From an uncultured Prevotellaceae bacterium (GTDB taxonomy: Bacteria > Bacteroidota > Bacteroidia > Bacteroidales > Bacteroidaceae): a stretch of DNA of 64,000 bases. The stretch is from assembly GCA_947305005.1 (NCBI GenBank), contig CAMZCM010000003.1:1-64000 (forward strand), given 5' to 3'. The position numbers were made by a program, and so were the translations under genes. The notes under the pieces are model-generated. The model saw only the letters and a list, made by a program, of their open reading frames with translations. It searched no databases and had not been told where the DNA came from. This document shows, piece by piece, positions 9,723 through 20,726 of this stretch. Position 1 is the first letter of the stretch. Every line of letters starts with the position of its first letter.

Positions 9723-10542
9723 AAGGCATCAGTCCTCCAAAATGGAAGATTGTGTACTCGCCTACATATATTTTCCCATCAATATTGTAAAGGTCTATTC
9801 TGATTTGAGGGAATCCTGCGCCCAACTTTTCTGCCATTGCAATCATCTCTTCAATATTATTGGGAATATCCGGCAGTTGAGGAGCATGAGGGTGGCCTTG
9901 AACCACAGGGATGGTCTTTAAATTTCTATCAAAGAAATCGAACATTACATTACCTGTAGAGCGGCCGGTTGCAATAAAGAAGAACTCGCATCTTCCATTA
10001 AAACAGAAGAATTTATAATCTCGTAGTTCTCCATAACGGTTATCCACCATAAATTTCTCCGCTATAATCTTCCTTGGGACATCTTTGTATGGATACTCCC
10101 TAGAAGCCCAATAATAGTTGCGTTTCAAACATTTGGTAAGCTTCTTTCTTGCCGATTCTTTATCAAATGTACTCTTATCCTTACATACTATAACACCTTG
10201 CGAATCGTGGTTTGTTTTCAGGACAAACTGCTGGGGTAGTTTATCAAAATCAATTTCAGCAAAATTATCCCATACGCCCAAAAGAGGAATCAGATGGTCC
10301 TGATTGCCAAGAAGTTTTTCAGTATAGAACCTTGACCTGTATTTATCCACCAATTCTGTGTAGATGGCTCTTTTATCATGAAGTTTGAGCCATTGCAACT
10401 TCTCACTATAAGTAGTGGGATTATCCAAATTGATTCTCTTGCCAAACACCAAATAATAAAACCATTTGATATACCTTTCGTCTGACACTAACGGGGATAT
10501 CAAGGATAAGGCTTTCGCCTTGTAAGTCAATAAACTTCTCAT
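9664..10542 (-). CDS. TupA-like ATP-grasp protein (polysaccharide-associated)
   Basis: NPTTYSEKLQWLKLHDKRAIYTELVDKYRSR and LPQQFVLKTNHDSQGVIVCKDKS, typical TupA-like ATP-grasp sequence. Confidence 0.8.
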   Translation of the reverse strand: MRSLLTYKAKALSLISPLVSDERYIKWFYYLVFGKRINLDNPTTYSEKLQWLKLHDKRAIYTELVDKYRSRFYTEKLLGNQDHLIPLLGVWDNFAEIDFDKLPQQFVLKTNHDSQGVIVCKDKSTFDKESARKKLTKCLKRNYYWASREYPYKDVPRKIIAEKFMVDNRYGELRDYKFFCFNGRCEFFFIATGRSTGNVMFDFFDRNLKTIPVVQGHPHAPQLPDIPNNIEEMIAMAEKLGAGFPQIRIDLYNIDGKIYVGEYTIFHFGGLMPFVPESYDESFGKFIQLPQA

Positions 10543-10557
10543 CTTTTCAAAATTATA

Positions 10558-11673
10558 CTATAAAATTATTGTTTCCCAATTATTTGTTATTACTTCATCC
10601 GAGAATAGCCTATCTGCCTTTTCTTTTGATGCAACTCCCATACTTAAGAGTTGCTCCACAGTACATCCGGCCAAATCAACAATAGCCTCTTTGATGCTGG
10701 TGGAATCATGACTGTCGCATAGGAAACCATTTCTTTCATCAATAAGAACATTATGATCAGAAACGCGGGACATGATGACTGGTTTACCCAATTTCATCGC
10801 TTCGCATATTGCATTGGGCAGACCTTCTCTATGGCTGAGTAGCATTACAGCATCAGCCTGGTTCATCTTTTCATGAATATCTTCAACAGGTTCATGCAGT
10901 CTGAACACGTCACAATATCCTTTATCGGAAATGGCATTGGCTGTTTGCTGAAACACGGGTCCCACGTTTGCACCATACCAGTCAATCACGACACTCTTTC
11001 GCTCTATCTCGCTCATCAAGTCTAATGAAGCCAAAAGTCCTTGCGGGTTTTTCAGTTCTTGAAAGGATGCAGCAACTACGATGTGCAATTTACCATCTCT
11101 TTTCGGGACATACTTTGTATGAACATCTCCTATCTGAGTATTGTTGTATATAACATGAAACTTCTCCCTGTGCGAAGGGTAGAATCCGCACCATGTCTCC
11201 ATTGCCAGATGTGAATTGCTAACTATCGCATCAGAATATCTCAACATCCATACATAAAAAAGTTCTTTTGATGAGACAGGTGCTGCCGTGGGACAGAATC
11301 TCAGACCAGTTATTACCTTCCAATTGTGTCCACCTATAGCTGACATATCGTTCAGGAAATTCTCTGCTGGCAGAAATGAGATTACGGCATCAAATCCTCC
11401 GCTCCTTATATATCTCCTTACCTTCCACATCCTTTTTAGTGGATTATTGAAGGAGTATTCCCATTTTACGGGGATATTATCTTCTTGTAACAAATGTCCA
11501 TAAAAGTCACCTTCCCCATAACAATAGAAAGACACATTATGTCCTCGTCTTTTTAGAAGCCTGGCGACAGTAACGATCTGCCGTTCTGCACCACCGGAGA
11601 GTAGATTCGCTGCAAGAAACAAGATTTTTTTTCCCATAAAAATTCCACACAAATATGAATTGGTATTGTCCAA
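10558..11673 (-). CDS. Glycosyltransferase family 4
   Basis: LFLAANLLSGGAERQIVTVARLLKRRGH; LSHREGLPNAICEAMKLGKPVIMS. Confidence 0.85.
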   Translation of the reverse strand: MDNTNSYLCGIFMGKKILFLAANLLSGGAERQIVTVARLLKRRGHNVSFYCYGEGDFYGHLLQEDNIPVKWEYSFNNPLKRMWKVRRYIRSGGFDAVISFLPAENFLNDMSAIGGHNWKVITGLRFCPTAAPVSSKELFYVWMLRYSDAIVSNSHLAMETWCGFYPSHREKFHVIYNNTQIGDVHTKYVPKRDGKLHIVVAASFQELKNPQGLLASLDLMSEIERKSVVIDWYGANVGPVFQQTANAISDKGYCDVFRLHEPVEDIHEKMNQADAVMLLSHREGLPNAICEAMKLGKPVIMSRVSDHNVLIDERNGFLCDSHDSTSIKEAIVDLAGCTVEQLLSMGVASKEKADRLFSDEVITNNWETIIL

Positions 11674-11693
11674 CTATAGTTTTGCTATACAAA

Positions 11694-12590
11694 TCAGCAG
11701 CTATTCCGTTTTTCGTAAATCAGTGATACTATAATGCCTGGAACTTTCAATAAATGTAAAAGCCAATCTCTTATTATTGCCCATTGGTATAATGGATATT
11801 CTCCCCTCTTACGCAATAAGGCCGCATAAGTTTGACAGCGAACTCCTTTTTGAATTTTCTCCACTATGCCTATACCCAACTCCTTACTGTGTTCAAAACA
11901 ATACTTCTCATTGAACAGTCTATTGATAAGTTCCTGTTTCTGTAAACGCTTGTTATGATGAGTATTGGTAAAACTATCATTCTGCTCAAGATGATACATA
12001 TATAAGGCATCATCAATACGGTAGTGACAATATCCTGCATTAGTTAAGCGTCTCCATGCTATACCTTCAACAACAAACTTAACTCCTTCAGGCTCTGGCC
12101 ACAACGTTTCTCTCATCAAATCACCTCTGAGCATCCCTTCTGTTATATTTGTTTTATGCCCTGTGTGATCCATACAATATGCAATTACATCCATATAATG
12201 AGACCGCTCGTTGTGTGGAATAGAATCCCAAGCCTTTAGCCAAGTCTCAACAGATGTCTTGATATATTCATCATCACTATCTAAGAAAAGTATATAATCA
12301 CCTCTTGAGATTCTTATTGCCGCATTACGGGCGGTATGAACACCACCATTGGGCTTCTTAATATATGCCATGGGGAAATCGACCTTCTCCATGAATTCTT
12401 GAACAATATCATCCAATGGTTCCTCAGACCCATCATTGACAATGATATACTCAATATCATGGCAGGTTTGATTAGCAACAGAATTCATAGCCCTAGGTAA
12501 CACATCCCTCCGGTTATATACCGGAGTAAGGATTGTTACACGTGGTTTGTCATTATCTAGCCAATGCTTATTATATAATGTTTCCATCAA
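11694..12590 (-). CDS. Glycosyltransferase family 2
   Basis: VTILTPVYNRRDVLPRAMNSVANQT; YILFLDSDDEY. Confidence 0.9.
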   Translation of the reverse strand: MMETLYNKHWLDNDKPRVTILTPVYNRRDVLPRAMNSVANQTCHDIEYIIVNDGSEEPLDDIVQEFMEKVDFPMAYIKKPNGGVHTARNAAIRISRGDYILFLDSDDEYIKTSVETWLKAWDSIPHNERSHYMDVIAYCMDHTGHKTNITEGMLRGDLMRETLWPEPEGVKFVVEGIAWRRLTNAGYCHYRIDDALYMYHLEQNDSFTNTHHNKRLQKQELINRLFNEKYCFEHSKELGIGIVEKIQKGVRCQTYAALLRKRGEYPLYQWAIIRDWLLHLLKVPGIIVSLIYEKRNSC

Positions 12591-13774
12591 TTATTATTCG
12601 TAATGTCTTGAAGCTGTTTAAACATAACTGCGCCATAATTCCCATAATGAAATGCGGTTTGGCATAGTTTTCTGGCATTTTCTCCAATTCTCTGTGCCTG
12701 CTTTTTATCTGAAAAAGCCTCTACGATGGCGTTACTTAATTCATTTACATCATTTGGCTCAACAATGTAAGCAGTTTCTCTATCTTTTATCCAATTTACC
12801 ACTTCTCCAAAATTTGTCGTAATTAAAGGTGTTCCAGAGGCAAGGTACTCCCCAATTTTAGTTGAGAACCCATAATAGTTTTGTTGAGAGGGCGGACGAT
12901 TACTAATAACTAGAGATGCTTTGCTAAGATATTGCCTCACTTGCGCACGATTAAGATACCCTACAAATTCCACGCAATTTTCAATCTTATATTTAGTTAG
13001 AATACGTTTTACCTCACCCGGATTTGAGGATTCCTTTATCTGACCGGAAACTACATATTTAATATTTTCTGGTAGTTTTTCTTTTGCCTTACCAAAAGCT
13101 TCTAACATTCCAAGGAAACCATCTTTTTGCTGAGATAATGTTCCTGCATGAAATACATAGGGATATTCGGATTCTGATGATTTATCAGGGATATTGTATT
13201 GTGGAAAATCAACAAGAATGGGGATTTTAATTACAACTCCTTCGGGGCGACAGTGCTTCTTTGCAAGATTGAAAAGATTATCGGATATTGCCAAGACTCC
13301 GTCATATTTCGGGAAAATATGGCTTAATGCCATTCTTCTTTGCTTGTTCTTTATATTTGTCTCAACACCGGTACCAAAAGGTAGTTCGCACAATTCACTT
13401 ATGTAATATGCTTTGAGCCTATGAACCCAGTTAACGACGAGTGATGCAAATAAATTGCTTTCATGGTAATAACCATATACAAAGTCGCCGGGGGATAGTT
13501 CCTTCTTTAAACGTCGAAAGAGTATTATCCTTGCCCAAAGAGACGATAATCTCCGAAGGTAAGAACTGGATGCTTTTGTCTCATTCAAATAATAGTAATT
13601 CACACCGTTTACCTCTCCCTTTCTAATAGACGGCTTTTGGGCCACGCAACTACTGAATATCAACACATGGCAATCAACCCCCACAGATTGATAAGCTTTG
13701 GCGAGGCATATAATTCGGTTGGTTGCTGCCATCCCGTTAGGAAACGGCTCTCTTGTAACAAATATGACTTTCAT
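12587..13774 (-). CDS. Glycosyltransferase family 4
   Basis: YPYVFHAGTLSQQKDGFLGMLEAF...GEYLASGTPLITTNFGEV. Confidence 0.8.
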   Translation of the reverse strand: MKVIFVTREPFPNGMAATNRIICLAKAYQSVGVDCHVLIFSSCVAQKPSIRKGEVNGVNYYYLNETKASSSYLRRLSSLWARIILFRRLKKELSPGDFVYGYYHESNLFASLVVNWVHRLKAYYISELCELPFGTGVETNIKNKQRRMALSHIFPKYDGVLAISDNLFNLAKKHCRPEGVVIKIPILVDFPQYNIPDKSSESEYPYVFHAGTLSQQKDGFLGMLEAFGKAKEKLPENIKYVVSGQIKESSNPGEVKRILTKYKIENCVEFVGYLNRAQVRQYLSKASLVISNRPPSQQNYYGFSTKIGEYLASGTPLITTNFGEVVNWIKDRETAYIVEPNDVNELSNAIVEAFSDKKQAQRIGENARKLCQTAFHYGNYGAVMFKQLQDITNNN

Positions 13775-13782
13775 CCTATTGA

Positions 13783-15015
13783 TTAAAATCTATGTTCTGA
13801 CAATAAGAAAAGCTCACGACTCCTAGTATAGCCATCTATTAAACAACGCTGCAATTTTTCATCTGATGGTGCAAACAATTCTTTGGCTCGCTTATATGCT
13901 TTCTCAACCATATCCTCACAGAGTTGCTCATCCGTCAATAGTTTTTCTATCGACAAAACCAATTGTTGGATATTCCCACACTCGTTCATAATGATATACT
14001 CATTCCCATCTTCGTTAATAATAGGAATACTCCCCACATTATTGGTTATAACAGGCAATTTCAAGAACATACTCTCCATAACCGTACCTGGTATAACGTC
14101 GTTATGAGTCGGTAATATGGAGATACGCGCCTCAGATGCCAACTTAAAAACATCTTCTCTTGTCCTCTGGAATCCTGCCCATGTGATATTATTCTCTAAT
14201 CCGTGTTCTCTTGCATATTCTTTGAAACCATCCAAATTACCGCCACCTATAACGAGAAGACTCGTCTTTGGATATTTGTTTTTGAACAACGCTAACGCAT
14301 CCATCAAATCAACAATACCTTTGTCTTTACATACACGAGCGAAAAACACCAAGTCGTATTTCTTTTCGGGCCTTGGCTCTATTAGAGGGATCTCATACGA
14401 ACCGTATGTATGATAGAACAATTCTATATTTGGGTTAATGTTCTGTATATCCTTGGCCTGTATTGAAGTTTCATAGAATGACACTTTTGATTGCTCAATA
14501 ATGCTCCTTTCTATTTTTATTCGTTTAGGAGAAAACTTATTATTAGGGTTCAATTTCTCCTTATAAATGAAGCCTTGGACAGAAAGAATGAATGGATATT
14601 TATCTTTTAAGTCAAAGAACGAAGCAGAATAATATGGATTCTCCACCCCATACAGGTGAATTACATCAGGTTTTATCTGATTGACAAATTTGCACACCTT
14701 CTTTCGCGCTCTTTTGAAATTGGTGAAGAGATCCAATGAAAAATGTTTATTATATAATAAACGTGGACGGTTAAATATATAAGGATTATAGAAATAATAA
14801 TGAATTCCCCTAAGTTCTATTTGTTTATCGGATGGAATGTTTGGCCAAGGAGCAATAACATGCACATCCAAACTCTCACATCCCTCAACTGTCCTGATAG
14901 CCATTGGAATCCAAGGAGCCATCTCGGACACTACTTTATTGGGATTTACCAAGGTGTTAATCTCTTCATTTGTGAAATGGCAAATCCAAACCACTTTCAT
15001 TTTGCTTTTAATCAT
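13783..15015 (-). CDS. Glycosyltransferase family 4
   Basis: KKYDLVFFARVCKDKGIVDLMDALALFKNKYP...PTHNDVIPGTVMESMFLKLPVITNNVGSIP. Confidence 0.85.
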   Translation of the reverse strand: MIKSKMKVVWICHFTNEEINTLVNPNKVVSEMAPWIPMAIRTVEGCESLDVHVIAPWPNIPSDKQIELRGIHYYFYNPYIFNRPRLLYNKHFSLDLFTNFKRARKKVCKFVNQIKPDVIHLYGVENPYYSASFFDLKDKYPFILSVQGFIYKEKLNPNNKFSPKRIKIERSIIEQSKVSFYETSIQAKDIQNINPNIELFYHTYGSYEIPLIEPRPEKKYDLVFFARVCKDKGIVDLMDALALFKNKYPKTSLLVIGGGNLDGFKEYAREHGLENNITWAGFQRTREDVFKLASEARISILPTHNDVIPGTVMESMFLKLPVITNNVGSIPIINEDGNEYIIMNECGNIQQLVLSIEKLLTDEQLCEDMVEKAYKRAKELFAPSDEKLQRCLIDGYTRSRELFLLSEHRF

Positions 15016-15018
15016 AGT

Positions 15019-16152
15019 CTATTTCCAAGGTACTGAAAAAATGGTTTGGTAAGTCCTAAAATACTCGCCCATTCTAGAATCGAAGAAAGAATAGAATTCT
15101 TTCATTGCAAACAGCACAAAAATCAAAAGTAATATACTTGCCATACCACTATATTGCTTGTCCTTAAGCATCCTTGAAATAGCCATAGGACAAACTGCAA
15201 GATTAAAAATATAAAAATACATTGCGAATCTATTGGCCATAGGTATCACGGATGCGAATGGAAGTACAAATAACGAAAGAAGAGCCAACATGGTAATAAC
15301 TTTCAGATATACATTATCATCCTTCCTTAAATAATAAAAGCCCATCAGAGGAAACACATAATCTTTGACATACAATGATATCATACCAAGTATATTAGAA
15401 TTTGAGCTCTTAATATTTCCACTTCCAACATACAAAGCATATTCTTCTAATGCATCCCCTGCAAATAAAGCGTTCAGATTGCTACTGAGAATTCTCGGAA
15501 AAACAATGTTGGCGACAATCAATCCGACTAAAACTACAGCCATATTTCTCAGACTTACTTGTCTGACTCTAATATATGAAACAAAATAAACAGGGAATAA
15601 TATCAAGGCACTTCTGTGAATGAAAGACGCAGCAAGAATTAACACAAAATAGGGTATTGGTTTCTTATTGGCAATAAACTGAGAAGCAATGACAAAAATG
15701 CATACTGCCGTCCATTGCCTATATGTTGAACAGCTACCAGTGAAAAAGTATCGCGAACAGAAGAAATAGATAAAGACAGAAAACCACCACCATTGAGGAG
15801 ACACATGCTTTTTCACTAATAAATAGATGACTGCATTGTGAAATATAGCCATTATTATTATTAAACCAAAATATCCTATTGACCGACATAGCACGTTGAT
15901 ATAAGTCCATCCGAATTCTCCTTTATTAGTTACACTTTCAATATAATTAAAGTCAAATAATGAACCTCCATAGCTATTTATTATTTCATATGACTCCAGA
16001 TAAGGTAAATAATCTGGCCCATAATCATAGCGAATTGCAGCAAAGGAAGTGATTATGAGAAAGGATAATAAAAGATATCTCTCCGACCGCTTGTCCTGTG
16101 CTTGGTATGCAAAAAAAACTGCAAGAAAACCGACAAAAAAAGGAATAAGCAT
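15019..16152 (-). CDS. EpsG-family membrane protein (putative polysaccharide polymerase)
   Basis: Multi-TM; AIRYDYGPDYLPYLESYE and FGWTYINVLCRSIGYFGLIIIMAIFH resemble EpsG/Wzy-type polymerases. Confidence 0.75.
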   Translation of the reverse strand: MLIPFFVGFLAVFFAYQAQDKRSERYLLLSFLIITSFAAIRYDYGPDYLPYLESYEIINSYGGSLFDFNYIESVTNKGEFGWTYINVLCRSIGYFGLIIIMAIFHNAVIYLLVKKHVSPQWWWFSVFIYFFCSRYFFTGSCSTYRQWTAVCIFVIASQFIANKKPIPYFVLILAASFIHRSALILFPVYFVSYIRVRQVSLRNMAVVLVGLIVANIVFPRILSSNLNALFAGDALEEYALYVGSGNIKSSNSNILGMISLYVKDYVFPLMGFYYLRKDDNVYLKVITMLALLSLFVLPFASVIPMANRFAMYFYIFNLAVCPMAISRMLKDKQYSGMASILLLIFVLFAMKEFYSFFDSRMGEYFRTYQTIFSVPWK

Positions 16153-16155
16153 ATC

Positions 16156-17223
16156 TTACAACACGTTAATCATTTTCAGATACTCTGGCCATTCACCCAT
16201 ATCTTTCCAAGAGTGCTCACTCACAGGAAAGCAACCTACACGGCCACCACGTGCCTGCACCTTTTCCATCAGATGGGTTATGTGAAAAAATACACCTTTT
16301 GGTATATCATCTATCAAATCAGGGTTCAGGATATAAACACCCGTGTTCACCTGATAGGTCTGTTCAGGCTTTTCTTTTAAAGCTGTCATTAAGCCATCCT
16401 CGCCTGTTTCAATCACGCCGTAAGGTATTTTGAAACTCTTCACCATGGTTACAATGGTCATATCATTATGATTGTTTACATGATAATCCCATACATCGCG
16501 ATAATCTTGTTCGTTGATACTATCGCAGTTCGAGACGAAGAAAGGAGTAGTAATCTTTCCTTTTAACAACGAAACACTACCAATAGTTCCAAGGGGTTTA
16601 TCCTCCATGAAGAACTCAATGTCGTACTTGTGGTCTAGCTGGCGGAGATAGTATTTCATCATGTCTGCCTTATAATTGACAGACATATAGAATTTGTGGC
16701 AGCCAATCCCTTCGAACTGATCCATGATGACTTCAAGGATAGTTTTATCGCCTACTGGCACTAAAGGTTTGGGAATCACATTTGTGATGGGCTTCAGGCG
16801 AGTCCCTTTACCACCCGCCATAATTATTACTGGAAGGTCAATTTTCTCACGTATATCCACTACAGTTTGAACAAAAGACTCCTCCCATAAGGCTACATCA
16901 ATAAGATTCCCTGTACTATCCAATATTGGCATATACGGAGAACGCTCTTGGAGCATCAAGTGCTTTATCTCCTCTTCTGTTTGGGTATCGTGTGCATACA
17001 CCTTGTTTCTGTCTATAATACCAGTGATGGGATCTTGTAAACTGACTCCGTTAATGATTGCCCTCTGGATATCTCCAATTGTGATAATACTAATAAAAAA
17101 ATCACTCTCAAAGACAAAAAGCATCTTCGTGTGCTTCTCATCCATCAATCTGAGCACATCCATCAATGAAACAGATGTGCCGACTATTATATGTCCGATT
17201 TTATTTTTTACAACTTCTCTCAT
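16156..17223 (-). CDS. CBS-domain/nucleotidyltransferase fusion (PtmE-like sugar nucleotidyltransferase)
   Basis: N-terminal CBS-pair-like region; VIIMAGGKGTRLKPITNVIPKPLVPVGDKTILEVIMD. Confidence 0.8.
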   Translation of the reverse strand: MREVVKNKIGHIIVGTSVSLMDVLRLMDEKHTKMLFVFESDFFISIITIGDIQRAIINGVSLQDPITGIIDRNKVYAHDTQTEEEIKHLMLQERSPYMPILDSTGNLIDVALWEESFVQTVVDIREKIDLPVIIMAGGKGTRLKPITNVIPKPLVPVGDKTILEVIMDQFEGIGCHKFYMSVNYKADMMKYYLRQLDHKYDIEFFMEDKPLGTIGSVSLLKGKITTPFFVSNCDSINEQDYRDVWDYHVNNHNDMTIVTMVKSFKIPYGVIETGEDGLMTALKEKPEQTYQVNTGVYILNPDLIDDIPKGVFFHITHLMEKVQARGGRVGCFPVSEHSWKDMGEWPEYLKMINVL

Positions 17224-17233
17224 AATTAAGCGG

Positions 17234-18394
17234 TTATATATGCTGATACCAATTATAATTTACAATTGGCGCATTACTACATGGTCCTATTTTCACTTTG
17301 TTTTTCCTATTTCCATTCAACAGACGAGTAGATAATTGCATCAAGTTCGCGGATGCCATTTTTGCATTCCATTGTTGTACGATTGTATTGTAAGCAGATT
17401 TTGAAATGGAAATCCGTTTATTTGGTTTCAACAGAAGCATCTTGGTTTTTTCATAGAAATCATCAAATTGTGCATCCTTATAAACCTGACCATTACCACC
17501 TTGTATTAAATATGGGGCTGCCCCCACTTTATTATTAACAACAACAGCACATGCGCTATTCATTGCCTCATTAATAACAGCACCCCAACCTTCGTTCCTG
17601 TCCGATGTATTAATAAACACTTCTGACTTTTCCATATACTCACGAACCTTTTCCGGATGCATCGCTCCTAATATACTTACTTCTTTCTCAAGTGAGTTCT
17701 TTGTCACATACTCCTTTACCATATCAGACAGTGGTCCTATTCCAATAATGTTTAAATGGAAGTCTATGCCTTCCTCTTTCAGCCTCTGCGCAAGCCAAAC
17801 GGCATACTCTGGATGTTTCCAATCAATATGGCGTCCTACCCATAGGATTGAATGTGCCTCTTTCTTACGAAGCAGTTCATCTAATGATTCGTATCTAACC
17901 GTTGGAGGAAAGTACCCCCATTTATATGCCTTCTTGAAAAAGCACCCTGTAGATAAGAAATCACGATAAGTATATGCACTTGCACATAAAAGATAATAGT
18001 TCTTCTTAAACCAGAAACTTATGGCGTTTGAGATGGCAATTTTTAAGAACTGAGATAAAGGAATAGTTTTTTTGAATAGACGTTCCGTATATTTAAAAGT
18101 CACTTTACCTGCCTTAATTCTACGTTTTACTAAGATCTCTGGTGAAGCGCCTATTATGACCACATCAGCTTCAAATGCAAGGTTTTCACAATCTTTAATT
18201 TGAGACGGGTCTGTCAAATCATATTCTTTGACATATTCAGGCCTGTCATTGGGGTTATACCCCAACGCGATTCTTTCCTGTTCCATTTTTTTTGTAGCCA
18301 CAAAAATATAAGAGCCAGAAGTCGCCTTATACATCTCATCAGAAAACTCCTTCTGATGATGATCAAAGAAATTTGACAAAAATACAACTCGCAT
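17234..18394 (-). CDS. Glycosyltransferase family 4
   Basis: ILWVGRHIDWKHPEYAVWLAQRLKEEG; FINTSDRNEGWGAVINEAMNSACAVVVN. Confidence 0.8.
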   Translation of the reverse strand: MRVVFLSNFFDHHQKEFSDEMYKATSGSYIFVATKKMEQERIALGYNPNDRPEYVKEYDLTDPSQIKDCENLAFEADVVIIGASPEILVKRRIKAGKVTFKYTERLFKKTIPLSQFLKIAISNAISFWFKKNYYLLCASAYTYRDFLSTGCFFKKAYKWGYFPPTVRYESLDELLRKKEAHSILWVGRHIDWKHPEYAVWLAQRLKEEGIDFHLNIIGIGPLSDMVKEYVTKNSLEKEVSILGAMHPEKVREYMEKSEVFINTSDRNEGWGAVINEAMNSACAVVVNNKVGAAPYLIQGGNGQVYKDAQFDDFYEKTKMLLLKPNKRISISKSAYNTIVQQWNAKMASANLMQLSTRLLNGNRKNKVKIGPCSNAPIVNYNWYQHI

Positions 18395-18435
18395 CTGGAA
18401 TGAGTATTATTAGAGAATTATCAACTCTCTTACTA

Positions 18436-19638
18436 TTAGGCCAGTAGCCTTACACTACTTGGAATATTCACTACTCTATCTGCAAAGAAGATGGTATTCT
18501 CCAAACCATCATTCTCGCAGTTCTCGAACATGGGCAGGCGATTCATCAACTCCCAGATGGGACGGGTCATCACACCATTATCATTGGTTTCCTGTAAGAA
18601 CTCCAACTGCTTATCATGGTCGGGCAGAATCACCACATTCAGCCAATAGTTTGAGAAGCTATTCTCTGGCTCTGTAAAGAACTCTATGCCTTCTACATTC
18701 TTGAAGTACTCTGCATAAGCTGCAGCAGTTGCTCGCTTATCAGCAACGTATGCATCAAGGTTTTCCAACTGAGCACATCCAAGAGCAGCATTGATGTTTG
18801 GCATACGATAGTTGTAACCAATATGGTCGTGACGGAACTCCCAGCGATGAGGAATTTTTGCCTGAGTAGTGATATGCTTGGCGTAAGCGCCCATCTCCTC
18901 GTCATTGAAGAGCATCATGCCGCCACCACCAGTCGTGATGGTCTTATTGCCATTAAAGCTGATAGCACCTACCTTACCAAATGTACCTGTGTGCTGGCCT
19001 TTGTACTTTGAGCCGATACTCTCTGCGGCATCCTCTACCATCTCAATATGCCACTCTTTGCAGAGTGCTGCAATCTCCTCGATGCGAACAGGATGACCAA
19101 AGGTGTGCATAGGCACACAAGCTTTGATTCTACGGCCTGTGTTCTTGTTGTAGCAAGCATACTCATCCTCTTGGAAAGCAAAATCATGGCTCTTTTCCAA
19201 TTCGTTGATGCGGGTATTCTTTCGAACCTCAGCATTCTTCTGGAGCCATTCCTTCATAGCATCAGGTGACAAGCCCATTGTACTCTTATCCACATCAATG
19301 AAAACAGGATGCGCACCAATATAACTCAATGCATTACAAGTGGCAATGAAAGTAAGTGCCTGAGTAAGCACTTCGTCATCACGTTTCACGCCCACAAGCA
19401 TCAAGCTCATGTGAAGGGCATTAGTACCACTAACACATACCACAGCACGCTTTGCGCCAGTATAGGCAGCCATATCCTTCTCAAAGCGATCAACGAACTT
19501 ACCTACAGAACTAACGAATGTAGTGTCAATACACTCGTTGAGGTATTTCTTCTCGTTGCCAATAAACTTGGGTACAGCCAACGGTACATTTTGTGAACCG
19601 TAAAGATCTTTTATAAAATCAATTGTCTTTTCGTACAT
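18436..19638 (-). CDS. DegT/DnrJ/EryC1 aminotransferase, LegC-like
   Basis: NVPLAVPKFIGNEKKYLNECIDTTFVSSVGKFVDRFE; GAISFNGNKTITTGGGGMM (PLP lysine context). Confidence 0.8.
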   Translation of the reverse strand: MYEKTIDFIKDLYGSQNVPLAVPKFIGNEKKYLNECIDTTFVSSVGKFVDRFEKDMAAYTGAKRAVVCVSGTNALHMSLMLVGVKRDDEVLTQALTFIATCNALSYIGAHPVFIDVDKSTMGLSPDAMKEWLQKNAEVRKNTRINELEKSHDFAFQEDEYACYNKNTGRRIKACVPMHTFGHPVRIEEIAALCKEWHIEMVEDAAESIGSKYKGQHTGTFGKVGAISFNGNKTITTGGGGMMLFNDEEMGAYAKHITTQAKIPHRWEFRHDHIGYNYRMPNINAALGCAQLENLDAYVADKRATAAAYAEYFKNVEGIEFFTEPENSFSNYWLNVVILPDHDKQLEFLQETNDNGVMTRPIWELMNRLPMFENCENDGLENTIFFADRVVNIPSSVRLLA

Positions 19639-19660
19639 AACTATATTTGCTCAACTATTA

Positions 19661-20704
19661 CTAATTATCTAGGCAATGATCAATAAAACTCATTGATCTG
19701 TCACGTAAAATGTTTATCTTATTTTGTATTTCACTAAAACCCTGATCTGACAAAGTCAGACTATCATTGCAATCTGCGCCCAACTGCCTTAAAAGCGATT
19801 GTGTACGCCCATTCCCACCCATGTTATTCTCAAAAACCTTAAATGGTCGATGATAGATTAATGAAAAAACACACCCATGAAAAGAGTCCGTTAATACACA
19901 ATTCGCATACTTTATGTATGATAGCCAGTCTTCTATCGACACCTGCTCTACATCATCACGAAGATTAATAATCACAACCTTCATCTGAACCTGTATATAG
20001 GGGAAGATTAACTTATTCATTTCATTCTTGTCGCCCAACCAATAAACAAAAACATAGGGATCGTCTATCAAACGATTTGAACAGACAGTATCATAGTCCT
20101 CTGCGCTCAACAAAAGCGTAGGATCCAGAACTTGGCATACCTCAATATTAAGGTTGGCCCTACAGAGTCCAACTGCATCTTCTTCCCTAACGGAAACAGC
20201 TCGAAAGTCTTTCAAAAGATTCTTTATTCGCTCTGTTTGTTCATCAGTATATTGCCATTCAGACAAGCCAAAAGATGCTGCATAAGCAATCTTTTTTATA
20301 CCGTTGGGAACAAAATCCAAGAAATAATTGTATCCATAGCTCAAAGCAAAATCCGCTCTCCATACTTGATCACTCCCCACAATTACCACATTCATTCCAT
20401 ATTTACGGCATACCTTTTTCATCGCACGTTGAGAGCAAATTGTATCTGTTCGTTTCAGATATTTCTCTGCAAAAGGTCGCATCCTGACTGTTCTATCTAT
20501 AGTTTCTGGATGGTAGTATCGGGGAATATGCAAAGCGCTCAATACATTCAAAATCCATCTTTTTAGAAAAAAGGGCTTATCAATTGTACGGGAAAAAACA
20601 ATAGGGTTATATCCCTTTTTAATAAGGAAAATGGATAAAGCATAGCATTGCAAAATCCCACCATAATTTCTATGCTGTGGATGAGTCAAAATACCGACTG
20701 TCAT
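19661..20704 (-). CDS. Polysaccharide pyruvyl transferase family protein
   Basis: MTVGILTHPQHRNYGGILQCYALSIFL; VIVGSDQVWR; VLTDSFHGCVFSLIYHRPF. Confidence 0.85.
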   Translation of the reverse strand: MTVGILTHPQHRNYGGILQCYALSIFLIKKGYNPIVFSRTIDKPFFLKRWILNVLSALHIPRYYHPETIDRTVRMRPFAEKYLKRTDTICSQRAMKKVCRKYGMNVVIVGSDQVWRADFALSYGYNYFLDFVPNGIKKIAYAASFGLSEWQYTDEQTERIKNLLKDFRAVSVREEDAVGLCRANLNIEVCQVLDPTLLLSAEDYDTVCSNRLIDDPYVFVYWLGDKNEMNKLIFPYIQVQMKVVIINLRDDVEQVSIEDWLSYIKYANCVLTDSFHGCVFSLIYHRPFKVFENNMGGNGRTQSLLRQLGADCNDSLTLSDQGFSEIQNKINILRDRSMSFIDHCLDN

Positions 20705-20726
20705 TCTTGTCGAGGTTTATTTTTTC

